Origin: a virus
IMG/VR virus record: IMGVR_UViG_3300045999_004907
Location: 1-23,922 of that record
DNA: 23,922 bases
Reading direction: 5' to 3' (one strand)
Shown: one piece after another, positions 5,977 to 12,834 of the stretch
Layout of the letters: each line of letters starts with the position of its first letter
Position numbering within the stretch: position 1 is the stretch's first letter
Notes under the pieces: generated by a model
Seen by the model: the letters and a program-made list of their open reading frames with translations, nothing else
Told to the model about the DNA's origin: nothing
Database searches by the model: none
Position numbers and translations under genes: made by a program

Positions 5977-7163
5977 GGACGAATCCTCAACACCTTGCCT
6001 GCGCGTGGCATGAAGTCTTCGTTGTCCACGACACCCCACAAGGTCGGCATGTCGGTCATGCGGTAGTCGGACTCGATGTAGCCATCGGTCAGCATGATGA
6101 CAGCCTTGGCCTTGATCTTGTGCTCGGCCACGTAGTCAGCAACACATGACACAACAGTGCCGCCACCGCCCTTGGGTGCAAGCTGCGTGGCAATGTCTTG
6201 GTACTGCTCGGGCTTGAACACTTGATCGCCGCACACCTCCGTGTCCCACCACAGCATGCGCACGCTGTCGGGCCGTGTGTTCTGCACGATACGCGCCACC
6301 TCACCGAACACAACAGGGTATGCCCAGTGCATGGAGCCTGACGTGTCACACGCAATGACGATCTCGCCAATGTTCTCGTCGAAGTGCGAAGGCATGATGA
6401 AGCCGGACGCAAGCAAGCGCTTGTTAGGTGGGCAAAAGCGTGAGTTCTCGTCGCCAACGCACACAGAACTGATGAAGTCCTGCAACGCATCGCGCCAGTT
6501 GGTCACGCGCTCCTGCGCTGTGCCAAGGATGTCACGGCCACCCTCTTTATCGCCACGCATCTTGCGCACAAGCAACTCGCCTTGGCGGTTGGCATCGTCG
6601 ACCATCTTGCCCAGCTTCTCGGACTCCTCGGGCGTCATGGGGTCACCACCACCCTCGCCGTTCATCTGGTGGTCGTCCATGGCCTGCGGCTGTTGCTCTT
6701 CGTCAGCATCCTTGAGCAACTCTTGCAGCACCTGCGGGTACGACATGCCCTTGAACTTCTCGTCGAACAAGACGCTGATCTTGGCGGGGAAGTCCATGAA
6801 CTTGCGGTCAGGGTCAAGCTCGTCGATCAGGCCGTTGACCACGTAGTCCATGGCCGCGTTGTTGATCTGCGGACCGAAGCGCTTGCTGTACCCAATGTAC
6901 GCTGGCAAGACGCAGTGCTTGAGCGCCACGTGGAAGTTCTCGTGCAGCACAACGAAGCGCAGCTCCTTGCGTGTCAGGTCACTGATGAACGCGGTGCCGT
7001 ACATCTTGTCCTTGCCGTTGGTTGCAGCAGTGGGCATGTCATCACATGCCTCGGACTTGCCCATGCACACGATGCCGGACAGCAGCGCGAATTTGTGGTG
7101 ACGCATCACGTCGATGTTGCACGCTTGGATTTTCTGGTTGGGGGTAAGTTTGTCAAAGCTCAT
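5973..7163 (-). CDS. Zincin-like metallopeptidase / von Willebrand A protein
   Basis: This 396-residue protein resembles the DUF2201 type, a metallopeptidase-like N-terminal domain joined to a vWA domain. His74-Glu-Asn-Phe-His78 (in VVLHENFHVALKH) is a zincin HExxH motif. An acidic, Gln/Gly-rich linker (about 152-185) follows. The vWA part has the MIDAS residues Asp273-Thr-Ser-Gly-Ser277 (ACDTSGSM), Thr336 after GGGG, and Asp360 in MLTDG. All key residues are present, so metal binding by both domains is likely. Such proteins pair with MoxR ATPases, which remodel a target through the vWA partner. Start chosen after AGGAGAAGCAACC. Peptidase activity is inferred from HExxH only. Confidence 0.85.
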   Translation of the reverse strand: MSFDKLTPNQKIQACNIDVMRHHKFALLSGIVCMGKSEACDDMPTAATNGKDKMYGTAFISDLTRKELRFVVLHENFHVALKHCVLPAYIGYSKRFGPQINNAAMDYVVNGLIDELDPDRKFMDFPAKISVLFDEKFKGMSYPQVLQELLKDADEEQQPQAMDDHQMNGEGGGDPMTPEESEKLGKMVDDANRQGELLVRKMRGDKEGGRDILGTAQERVTNWRDALQDFISSVCVGDENSRFCPPNKRLLASGFIMPSHFDENIGEIVIACDTSGSMHWAYPVVFGEVARIVQNTRPDSVRMLWWDTEVCGDQVFKPEQYQDIATQLAPKGGGGTVVSCVADYVAEHKIKAKAVIMLTDGYIESDYRMTDMPTLWGVVDNEDFMPRAGKVLRIRP

Positions 7164-7510
7164 GGTTGCTTCTCCTGTTGAAGTTCAGTGGGGTGAAATA
7201 GCTCTCGGGTGAGAGGTTCTTCGTAGACCACAACATAATCGCTTATGCCGTAGTGGAGCGCCCACAAGTGGGCGACTGTGTCACGCGCTGCCTCTAGCAT
7301 GGCCTTCGTGTGCGTGGCGTTGTCGAAGACTTGACGGTGTATCAGGCGCACCACCTTGTCCTTGACGCCGCGCCCGACATAGAGAGACACGGCGGTCTTG
7401 CCCTTGGCAACACCCTTCCATATCCTAGACACGATCACGATGTCCCCGTCTATGTTGCGGCAGTACAGATCGGTGCGTGGGCGCGTCAGTGAGTACAGCG
7501 AGTCCGTCAT
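7160..7510 (-). CDS. Unrecognised 116-residue protein between MoxR and vWA genes
   Basis: ATG 7510 has AGGAG about nine bases upstream and overlaps the stop of the gene before it; its own stop overlaps the vWA start. The first half is strand-rich (RNIDGDIVIVSRIWKGVAKG, KTAVSLYVGRGVKDKVVR). The second half holds a helix (HTKAMLEAARDTVAHLWALH) and an acidic end. It could be a small regulator of the ATPase-vWA pair, judging only by position. No family recognised. Confidence 0.65.
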   Translation of the reverse strand: MTDSLYSLTRPRTDLYCRNIDGDIVIVSRIWKGVAKGKTAVSLYVGRGVKDKVVRLIHRQVFDNATHTKAMLEAARDTVAHLWALHYGISDYVVVYEEPLTRELFHPTELQQEKQP

Positions 7511-7848
7511 TTCAGCTTACTCCTCAGTGCGTACTCAGTGCCGTGCTTCACAGCAAACAGATCGCACATGGTTCGCAGCATGCGGTTCTTCTCCGCCTTG
7601 GGCGTGTCACGCGGCACAAACATGCGGTGCAAGATGATGCGTTGAACCATAGCGGGCTTCCCGGCCAGCAGCTTCCCGGCCAGCACCTTGTCGTACCAGT
7701 AAGCGTACACGGAGAGCATTGCCCACCCCTCCTTGTACGCCGCTTTAGCGTCGAGCCGCAGCGCCCCTTTCGGGGTACGCAGCAGCTCCTCGATGACTAT
7801 ATTCTCAGCCACATAGTCGTACTTGTTCATTGCGCGTACTGTGCTCAT
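7507..7848 (-). CDS. Unrecognised 113-residue protein following MoxR
   Basis: ATG 7848 lies three bases after the MoxR stop and has no clear ribosome site, which suggests translation by coupling. A second Met seven codons in is an alternative. The protein is basic and helical: EELLRTPKGALRLDAKAAYK, a Tyr/Trp-rich helix (MLSVYAYWYDKVLAGK), then MFVPRDTPKAEKNRMLRT. It ends in an ATGA overlap. Adjacent KLLAG/KVLAG units (LAGKLLAGK) come from a near-direct repeat of about 15 bases at 7660-7690. No family recognised. Confidence 0.65.
   Translation of the reverse strand: MSTVRAMNKYDYVAENIVIEELLRTPKGALRLDAKAAYKEGWAMLSVYAYWYDKVLAGKLLAGKPAMVQRIILHRMFVPRDTPKAEKNRMLRTMCDLFAVKHGTEYALRSKLK
7660..7688 (-). 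repeat. Short direct repeat inside the gene after MoxR
   Basis: The block CTTCCCGGCCAGCA on the plus strand occurs twice in close succession (about 7656-7685, the second copy followed by CCTTGTCG), giving the LAGKLLAGK peptide. It looks like a recent slip duplication of 15 bases, in frame. Confidence 0.5.
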
Positions 7849-7851
7849 GAC

Positions 7852-8976
7852 TTACTTCGTGCTGAAGAAAATCTTGTGCGATGCCAAGAGCGAACCGAAG
7901 TTCGTCAACGACACATAGTGCGCAATGTTGGACGAGTTGGCCACGCTGTTGCAGAAGATCGACTGCATCTCTGTGCGCATGCGCAGCACGTACTCAACAA
8001 CCTTGGCCGCATCGTCGCGGTTGTCAACGCGTGAGACGAACTGGAACACCTGCACAAGCTGAGCAGTGGGGTTGTCGGCCAGCGGCGCAGTCGCAGGGTC
8101 TTTGAGCACACGTTCGAGCGAGCAGATGTCACGGCCAAAGCGTACGAATGAAGACAGCGCCTCGGCAGTCGTGGCACCCAGCGTACCGATCAACGCAGCC
8201 TCCAGCGTGTCATCGTCGAGCACACCGTCACCAGCATCGAGCACGTCACCCGCTGCAACCAAGCTGCGCGGCGTAGCGTAGGCCAGTGCCATCGAGCGAG
8301 GGTTGAAGATGTAGCCGTTGTCCTTGTCTTGCTGCTTGCCCTCGTGCTTGCCGCCCTTCTCGTAGTCGAGAAACGAGTCCATGACCTGCGCGTAGCTGTT
8401 GACGAACGCGATCACCGAAGCGTTGACGCCCTTGTCGATGGCCCACTGCACCCACTCGCCAGCGGTAGGCTTGCGCATCTTGACGAACACGAGACGGTTG
8501 CGCAGGTGCGCTTGAATGCTATCGCCAAGACCCTCAACAGCCAAGTTGGTTGCACAGAACACCACGCTACCCTCGGGCATGTGGTAGTTGCCCACGCGGC
8601 GCTCGTAGATGATCGGGGCCAGCACGTTCTTGATGAACTGCGGAGCCTTGGCGATCTCGTCGAGGAACACCATGATTGGCTTGGCATCGTTGACACCCAT
8701 CTGATTGGTGCGCGATACACCGAAGCGCTCGTTTGGCAACTCACGTGACACGCCGTTCTCGCGGTCGAGGTCAGGCATCCACACAGAACCATCGGACAAC
8801 TGTGTGCAATCGACGGGGTCAACTGCGATGTGGCCAGCGAACTTGGGGTGCTTCTTGAGCGCGTGGAACAGCGCGGTCTTGCCTATGCCGTTCTCGCCCT
8901 CGACGATGACGGTACGCTTGTCGCCAACAGCGGCGATGAGGTTGAGGACTTGAGTGAAAGAAAGCATTTTGTTCAT
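7852..8976 (-). CDS. MoxR-type AAA+ ATPase
   Basis: This 374-residue AAA+ ATPase carries Walker A Gly27-Glu-Asn-Gly-Ile-Gly-Lys-Thr34, Walker B at 101-107 (IMVFLDE), a sensor-1 Asn144 (CATN) and Arg159/Arg161 (LRNRL) as candidate arginine finger. The C-terminal 200 residues are helical. MoxR-type ATPases form rings that remodel or load partners, usually through a vWA protein; that partner is three genes downstream in the same operon. The ATG has AGGAG ten bases upstream, and a promoter with a palindrome precedes the gene. Similar ATPase-vWA pairs are, from memory, known in N4-like phages. The cellular target is unknown. Confidence 0.85.
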   Translation of the reverse strand: MNKMLSFTQVLNLIAAVGDKRTVIVEGENGIGKTALFHALKKHPKFAGHIAVDPVDCTQLSDGSVWMPDLDRENGVSRELPNERFGVSRTNQMGVNDAKPIMVFLDEIAKAPQFIKNVLAPIIYERRVGNYHMPEGSVVFCATNLAVEGLGDSIQAHLRNRLVFVKMRKPTAGEWVQWAIDKGVNASVIAFVNSYAQVMDSFLDYEKGGKHEGKQQDKDNGYIFNPRSMALAYATPRSLVAAGDVLDAGDGVLDDDTLEAALIGTLGATTAEALSSFVRFGRDICSLERVLKDPATAPLADNPTAQLVQVFQFVSRVDNRDDAAKVVEYVLRMRTEMQSIFCNSVANSSNIAHYVSLTNFGSLLASHKIFFSTK

Positions 8977-9006
8977 GATTGAGAACTCCTAGTGATGAAA
9001 AATTGT

Positions 9007-9026
9007 GTGAGACACAGAGGTCTCAC
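9007..9026. repeat. GTGAGAC palindrome copy 1 (loop 6)
   Basis: Perfect arms GTGAGAC and GTCTCAC flank ACAGAG. It lies in the 5' leader of the MoxR operon, downstream of the predicted promoter. On the leftward strand the hairpin is followed after four bases by five T, so this copy could weakly terminate or pause transcription. Confidence 0.85.
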
Positions 9027-9052
9027 GGGGTTAAAAACAACTGATGAGGTAG

Positions 9053-9080
9053 TGTATATCATTTGTCCATTGTTTGACAA
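9053..9080 (-). promoter_or_regulatory. Candidate sigma70-type promoter for the MoxR operon
   Basis: Reading leftward, TTGTCA (9075-9080) and TATACA (9053-9058) are 16 bases apart, close to TTGACA/TATAAT. They lie about 75 bases upstream of the MoxR start, in a 150-base gap that is A+T richer than the genes around it. The copy-1 palindrome falls about 27 bases downstream of the -10, inside the predicted leader RNA. No experimental support. Confidence 0.5.
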
Positions 9081-9097
9081 CTCCTTTGCAAAAAGAT

Positions 9098-9112
9098 TGA
9101 TGACCGTTCCTT
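9098..9112. repeat. TGATGACCGTTCCTT repeat, copy without a start codon
   Basis: The 15-mer TGATGACCGTTCCTT occurs exactly at 3755-3769, where it is the ribosome site and start region of a gene, and here, where no ATG follows. A third copy with one inserted C is at 13356-13371. This one lies just after the stop of the 321-residue gene. Confidence 0.7.
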
Positions 9113-9126
9113 CTCTCCCTGATACG

Positions 9127-10092
9127 TCAGGGGTAGGGCGTGGCTGTGTTGGGGAAGTCTTTCACGTCCATGAACGGGGCCAGTTGGATGGCGTCGGACT
9201 TGCGCTTGAGGGTGCTGCACTCTCGCTTGGCTATTCTCCACAACGCGTCAGCCAGAGTCTTCTCTGTAACGTGTTCCAGTATGGATTCGTTGGGGTAGCG
9301 CTCCGCCACCTTGACCGCCTCGTAGTCGAACACATCCTCGGCCAGTCGCATGAACTCAGCGATGTGCCTTTCTTGTGACTCCGGCTTGAGTGCGGCGAAC
9401 TGTCCTGATGCAAGCGAATCTAACGCGGCACGCTCGGCATAATCTACGTCAACCCCTTGGAACGGTTCGAGCAAGTCGTAGTCGAGGTACACACGCCCAA
9501 GGAATTCGGGTATGCGCATGCAGGCCAGCGTAATGAGGTTCTCCATGTTGGCCCGCGCTTGCTTGTGCGCGGCCTTGTCGTCGGGGCTCATGCGCTTGAC
9601 GTAGTGTGTTGTGTGCGATGACTTGGCCACGTCGAGGCGCAGGCCGTAGAGCACCTCATGCTTAACCAGCCACAGGTCAGCGCTGAACGAGGAGCCTTTG
9701 TCTGGGATGCTGTCTCTGTTGGCGATAGGCACTGCCACAGTGCGCCCGTCCGTCGTCATCCACGTGTTTTGATGGCGCACATTGAGCACGTGGCGCATGA
9801 ACTGTTTGCTCATGTTGGAGGGGTGCCCGGTGTACAGCACGCGCCGCCCGTCTGCTGTTGGTTTGTAGTAGCGTGCCATCACGGTACTGTGCAGGATCAC
9901 ATCGTAGTACTCGCCCTCGTTGATGCGCTCGATGCGGTAGTGCCACGAGCGGTTGTCCTTGAGCGGGCGTTGGTTGTCGTTCCACTTCTGTGTGCTGCGT
10001 GGGCCTTTTGGGCGCGGCGTGTTGTTGAACGTGCTGTGTGCTGCCTCCCACGTCTCGATGCTGGGCAGCGTGTGAATGGATGATGAAAACAT
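9127..10092 (-). CDS. Unrecognised 321-residue protein
   Basis: It starts after AGGAGAAGCAACC. The N-terminal third is polar and Asn/Pro/Arg-rich (TFNNTPRPKGPRSTQKWNDN). The middle is strand-rich, with the segments YDVILHSTVMARYYKP and RRVLYTGHPSNMSKQ. The C-terminal half is helical and acidic (FMRLAEDVFDYEAVKVAERY). A HTTHYVKRMSPDDKAAHKQ stretch at about 163-181 contains several His. No catalytic motif is clear and I do not recognise a family. It is the last gene of its block: a promoter and palindrome follow before the MoxR operon. Confidence 0.7.
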   Translation of the reverse strand: MFSSSIHTLPSIETWEAAHSTFNNTPRPKGPRSTQKWNDNQRPLKDNRSWHYRIERINEGEYYDVILHSTVMARYYKPTADGRRVLYTGHPSNMSKQFMRHVLNVRHQNTWMTTDGRTVAVPIANRDSIPDKGSSFSADLWLVKHEVLYGLRLDVAKSSHTTHYVKRMSPDDKAAHKQARANMENLITLACMRIPEFLGRVYLDYDLLEPFQGVDVDYAERAALDSLASGQFAALKPESQERHIAEFMRLAEDVFDYEAVKVAERYPNESILEHVTEKTLADALWRIAKRECSTLKRKSDAIQLAPFMDVKDFPNTATPYP

Positions 10093-10116
10093 GGTTGCTT
10101 CTCCTTGGGTTGGTGA

Positions 10117-10485
10117 TTAAAAACTTGTGCGGATGGAGCTGACAGGATCGACGTACTCCCACAGCTCGAACTCGTGCCCTTCCTCCTGCACTTCGATGTC
10201 GGTGGTCTCTTCCCCTATGCGTACGAAGCGCCACTCGGCTTCGTACAGCTCGGTCGCGTCGCGCATCATTTGGTGGTGCACCTGCACATCGGGGTAGCTG
10301 TCGTACCACTTCACATCGCCCGCCTTGAATGTGATGACGGGGTCATCTGTTTGATCGTGGGTCGTGTCGTTGATGGCCTCCGTCACAATCGGGTCGTTCT
10401 TGGCCAGCACGAGCGTGACAAAGGCATCACGATGCTCGATGGTGTCGAACTTGATGACGTACGCTACTTCTGATCTGTATCCCAT
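10117..10485 (-). CDS. Conserved phage protein of MGYRSxVAY type
   Basis: I chose ATG 10485 because it follows AGGAGAAGCAACC; the frame upstream runs into the palindrome. The 122-residue protein opens MGYRSEVAYVIKFDTIEHRD and continues with alternating strands and an acidic C-terminus (DIEVQEEGHEFELWEYVDP). Proteins opening MGYRSxVA are, from memory, common and conserved in many phages, without known function. The acidic strand-rich second half would suit a protein-binding role, which is inference. Confidence 0.7.
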   Translation of the reverse strand: MGYRSEVAYVIKFDTIEHRDAFVTLVLAKNDPIVTEAINDTTHDQTDDPVITFKAGDVKWYDSYPDVQVHHQMMRDATELYEAEWRFVRIGEETTDIEVQEEGHEFELWEYVDPVSSIRTSF

Positions 10486-10506
10486 GGTTGCTTCTCCTAG
10501 TGTTGT

Positions 10507-10525
10507 GTGAGACGACATGTCTCAC
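10507..10525. repeat. GTGAGAC palindrome copy 2 (loop 5)
   Basis: Arms GTGAGAC and GTCTCAC flank GACAT. It lies in the 46-base gap between two leftward genes, 21 bases before the start codon at 10485 and next to that gene's ribosome site. Confidence 0.85.
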
Positions 10526-10531
10526 GGTTGA

Positions 10532-10807
10532 TTACTCGGTAAGAACTTCTTGCATGTAGCGCACGAGACCGCGCACACCGCCGAACTTTTTCCTGATATG
10601 GGTGTGGTTGGTCCCAGTACCCCATTCGTTTCCCGGGGGTTTGTGTCGCCACGTACCTGTGGTGGGCCACAGGTGGTACTCGTGCCTGCGGCCGAGCCGG
10701 TCTGTGTTGTACACGATGATGTGTTCGCCGTGGTTGTGTACAGTGAACTCCAGACCCGCTACCGTCAAGATGGTCGGCGCGACCAAGACCCACTCGCTTG
10801 GTGTCAT
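10532..10807 (-). CDS. Unrecognised 91-residue protein
   Basis: ATG 10807 overlaps the stop of the gene before it (ATGA), with only a weak GGGG ribosome site, so coupling probably drives it. The protein is strand-rich at first (VLVAPTILTVAGLEFTVHNH, EHIIVYNTD). It continues with an Arg/Gly/His/Trp-rich middle (RRHEYHLWPTTGTWRHKPPG) and a C-terminal amphipathic helix (GVRGLVRYMQEVLTE). No family recognised. Confidence 0.65.
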   Translation of the reverse strand: MTPSEWVLVAPTILTVAGLEFTVHNHGEHIIVYNTDRLGRRHEYHLWPTTGTWRHKPPGNEWGTGTNHTHIRKKFGGVRGLVRYMQEVLTE

Positions 10808-11484
10808 ACCAACACCCCGTCCTCGTCGAACATCCAGCCGTTGGCTTCGGCGGCTTCGATCAGTGACTCCTCACTGGTGAGGTAGTCGTGCTCGGACTCA
10901 AGGTCTTTGTATATCTGCCGTGCGTAGGCCTGTGCCTCTTCGAGTATCCACGTCTCAAGGGCGTCGATCAGTTGGTCGATGTCCGCACCCTTGTACAGTT
11001 GGTAGACGTTCGCACGTTGCAGCGGGCCTTCCTCTTGCAAGCGCTCTTCATCGTCCTCGTCGAGGCATTCGAGGTTGCTGTAGCTGATGCTCTCAAGGCG
11101 CATCATGTTGTCGTGCACGTAGTGGAAGCCGCTGCGGTTGACGTTGGTGTAGCGCTCGACCCAGTCGTACCCCTCGTTGAGGATGGCTTGCAGCACGAAG
11201 TACCGGCCGTAGTCGGGGTGATCTTCCTTGAGGTGGTAGTCGAGGAACTCTTTGATGCGCACGCCCCCTGTCCACGATGCGCCATCACCTTGGGACCAGA
11301 AGCCTGAGAAGCGTATGTCGTCAATCTCGAAGCCACGTTCAGGCCCGTCTGCTTTGGCGTTCTCGTACACACCGTCCCACCATTCGTGATCCAGCGATTC
11401 GCTGAACCACTGCAACGCCTTGTCCTTGGCACGTTGGCTGAGTTCTTGATAGCTGAACTCTGTCTGTTCGATTTCATTTTCCAT
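10804..11484 (-). CDS. Unrecognised acidic 226-residue protein
   Basis: The start is ATG 11484, after GAGGAG with seven bases between. The N-terminus has the pattern EFSYQELSQRAKDKALQWF, which I have seen at the start of several uncharacterised phage and plasmid proteins. The rest is rich in Asp, Glu, Trp and Tyr (RFSGFWSQGDGASWTGGVR) and ends in two acidic helices. The very acidic character and many aromatic residues could suit DNA mimicry or protein binding, but I see nothing decisive. The start overlaps the previous gene by 11 bases. Confidence 0.7.
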   Translation of the reverse strand: MENEIEQTEFSYQELSQRAKDKALQWFSESLDHEWWDGVYENAKADGPERGFEIDDIRFSGFWSQGDGASWTGGVRIKEFLDYHLKEDHPDYGRYFVLQAILNEGYDWVERYTNVNRSGFHYVHDNMMRLESISYSNLECLDEDDEERLQEEGPLQRANVYQLYKGADIDQLIDALETWILEEAQAYARQIYKDLESEHDYLTSEESLIEAAEANGWMFDEDGVLV

Positions 11485-11644
11485 CTTTGTGCTCCTCAAT
11501 GTCGGTCACGTTGTTCTCGCCGTAGTTGGCGCTGTGATGCGGGAACAAGCGCCATGCGTACTCCTCGGCTTGCTCCTTGTCTTTGGCCTGCACCTCGATG
11601 GTGTAGAACTCGATTGCTTGGATGTGTACTGTGTACGCTTTCAT
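11474..11644 (-). CDS. 56-residue protein
   Basis: It starts MKAYTVHIQAIEFYTIEVQA with AAGGAGAACGAGCA before the ATG, then has an amphipathic helix (KDKEQAEEYAWRLF). That order suits a single beta-beta-alpha unit. It overlaps the stop of the preceding gene (ATGA) and the start of the next by 11 bases. A small protein of this shape often acts as a binding partner. No family recognised. Confidence 0.65.
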   Translation of the reverse strand: MKAYTVHIQAIEFYTIEVQAKDKEQAEEYAWRLFPHHSANYGENNVTDIEEHKDGK

Positions 11645-11970
11645 TGCTCGTTCTCCTTGGGTTGATCCATCTTCACAACGATTCCTGCAGCGGCCACCAT
11701 TGACTGCGCCATGAGGTGCAGGTCTTGCATCTCTTTCTTGGCAGTCAGCAGCACGTTGACTGCGGCGGCTTTGGTCATGTCCTTCATGAGTAGCTCAAAC
11801 GCCTCGGGCTTGCGCTTGAGTAGCTTCTGGATGATCGGCAGAGCTTGCCGTTCCTCATATGTGAGGGCGATCTTGGGTTTCTTTTCTTCAGTCATTGCTT
11901 GCTCCTCTTTTGTTGTGCGGTCACCCGCGAAGTTGCGGACAAAATGTCCGCGATTGTCTTTGTGGTTCAT
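11641..11970 (-). CDS. Unrecognised 109-residue helical protein
   Basis: Two starts are plausible. ATG 11970 has AAGGAG upstream and an ATGA overlap. ATG 11895 (84 residues, MTEEKKPKIALTYEERQ) has AGGAG six bases before it. I give the longer one because of the overlap. The first 25 residues (MNHKDNRGHFVRNFAGDRTT) are unlike the rest and include a perfect 17-base palindrome. From residue 26 the protein is basic then helical, with an Ala/Val-rich segment (TKAAAVNVLLTAKKEM). No family recognised. Confidence 0.6.
   Translation of the reverse strand: MNHKDNRGHFVRNFAGDRTTKEEQAMTEEKKPKIALTYEERQALPIIQKLLKRKPEAFELLMKDMTKAAAVNVLLTAKKEMQDLHLMAQSMVAAAGIVVKMDQPKENEQ
11935..11951. repeat. 17-base perfect palindrome GCGGACA-N3-TGTCCGC
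   Basis: GCGGACA and TGTCCGC flank AAA. It lies just upstream of the internal start at 11895, at the distance of an operator or RNA hairpin controlling that start. Its TGTCC core resembles the TGTCCA sites of the 14.3-14.6 kb region. Confidence 0.7.
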
Positions 11971-12242
11971 TCCTCATTCTCCTTTGCTTGTTGACGGTAT
12001 GCGTTGAGTGTGTGCCACTTGTCTAGCTCCTGTGTTGACATGACCTGCACTGCGGCGCTGCGCTGCGTATCGAACAGCGCGAAGCGGTACTCGTAGTTGT
12101 TCTCGTGGCCTACGTACCCGGTCTGCTTGCCCACGTAGTGCTCCTCGATGGTCTCTGCCTGCTCAGCAAGGGCCACCATGGCGTCGAGCTGCTCTGCTGT
12201 GAGCAACAGCTCAGCGTTGCCGAATCTGATCTTGAATCTCAT
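11967..12242 (-). CDS. Unrecognised 91-residue protein
   Basis: ATG 12242 follows AAGGAGAAAGCAA and overlaps the stop of the gene before it. The N-terminus (MRFKIRFGNAELLLTAEQLD) is a strand-turn-helix, followed by Glu/Ala-rich helices, a Tyr-rich strand (GHENNYEYRFALFD) and a last helix (STQELDKWHTLNAYRQQ). An N-terminal strand, TAEQLD and long helix recall small phage adaptor proteins, but the match is not specific. No family recognised. Confidence 0.65.
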   Translation of the reverse strand: MRFKIRFGNAELLLTAEQLDAMVALAEQAETIEEHYVGKQTGYVGHENNYEYRFALFDTQRSAAVQVMSTQELDKWHTLNAYRQQAKENEE

Positions 12243-12541
12243 TTGCTTTCTCCTTGTAGTTTGATAAGCCACCGCGTGGCGTCGATGCGGTACGTGTTGA
12301 GCTTCGGCCACTTGCGCATGGCCGCTGCGCTGATGATGCACTTGACATCCGGGGCCTCGTGTATGCCCGACTTGTTGATGCGCAGTTTCTCCACCGGTAC
12401 GTGCAGCACCATGAAGCCGTGCGCCTGCAAGTGCGCGAGCACTGCGGCGTAGTCCACCGTCGTGACGGTCTTGGTCGGCAGCGCCATAGGTTGTGCGGCT
12501 GTCATGTGCGCGGGCAGTGCCCACAAGCTGATTCTTTTCAT
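12239..12541 (-). CDS. Unrecognised 100-residue protein
   Basis: I chose ATG 12541, which follows GGAGAGCAGG and overlaps the stop of the 45-residue gene (ATGA). The sequence has a helix (DYAAVLAHLQAHGFMVLHVP), a basic middle with HEAPDVKCIISAAAMRKWPK, and a C-terminal basic helix. The alternation resembles a small helix-turn-helix domain, but I would not call one from this. No family recognised. Confidence 0.65.
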   Translation of the reverse strand: MKRISLWALPAHMTAAQPMALPTKTVTTVDYAAVLAHLQAHGFMVLHVPVEKLRINKSGIHEAPDVKCIISAAAMRKWPKLNTYRIDATRWLIKLQGESK

Positions 12542-12675
12542 CCTGCTCTCCAATAAAACAAGTCCAACAAGAGGACGACAGTGCACGCCGTGTAGATGGC
12601 GCACGTGATGTAGCGTGAGACGGGTTGTCTCACGTGTGTGGGGATGGGCTTTGCTGGCCCGGTGTATCGTTTCAT
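12538..12675 (-). CDS. 45-residue membrane-anchored miniprotein
   Basis: ATG 12675 follows GGAGAGATC. A basic N-terminal segment (MKRYTGPAKPIPTHVRQ) is followed by a hydrophobic stretch (TCAIYTACTVVLLLDLFYW) that looks like one transmembrane helix. Arg and Lys before it predict a cytoplasmic N-terminus. Both ends overlap neighbours by ATGA. The GTGAGAC palindrome copy 3 lies inside the coding sequence and encodes VRQPVSR. Function unknown. Confidence 0.6.
   Translation of the reverse strand: MKRYTGPAKPIPTHVRQPVSRYITCAIYTACTVVLLLDLFYWRAG
12614..12634. repeat. GTGAGAC palindrome copy 3 (loop 5), inside a gene
   Basis: The arms extend to eight bases here, CGTGAGAC and GTCTCACG, around GGGTT. 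It lies within the 45-residue miniprotein gene and is kept although coding. Confidence 0.85.
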
Positions 12676-12824
12676 GATCTCTCCATTCCTTTGTCAGCTA
12701 TGCGCCGGATCAGCGCGAAGGCATACGCACGTGCGAGCGCTGTCTGGTCTTTCTCCGACAGCATGTCCCACGCATGGCGCATGATTTTTTCGAGGGCGTC
12801 GATGGCCTTGTCAAGTTCGTGCAT
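12672..12824 (-). CDS. 50-residue helical protein
   Basis: ATG 12824 has AGGAG six bases upstream; a second ATG two codons earlier touches that site and is less likely. The protein reads MHELDKAIDALEKIMRHAWD and MLSEKDQTALARAYAFALIR, two or three amphipathic helices with Ala and Leu on one face. It overlaps the miniprotein gene by ATGA. Likely a small oligomer; no family recognised. Confidence 0.6.
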   Translation of the reverse strand: MHELDKAIDALEKIMRHAWDMLSEKDQTALARAYAFALIRRIADKGMERS

Positions 12825-12834
12825 GGCCATCTCC

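Noticed and set aside
8977-9060. A 29-codon leftward frame ending in an ATGA overlap with the MoxR start
   Set aside because: The only ribosome-like site is about 19 bases from its ATG, and it reads through the palindrome with no conserved look. I treat it as leader.
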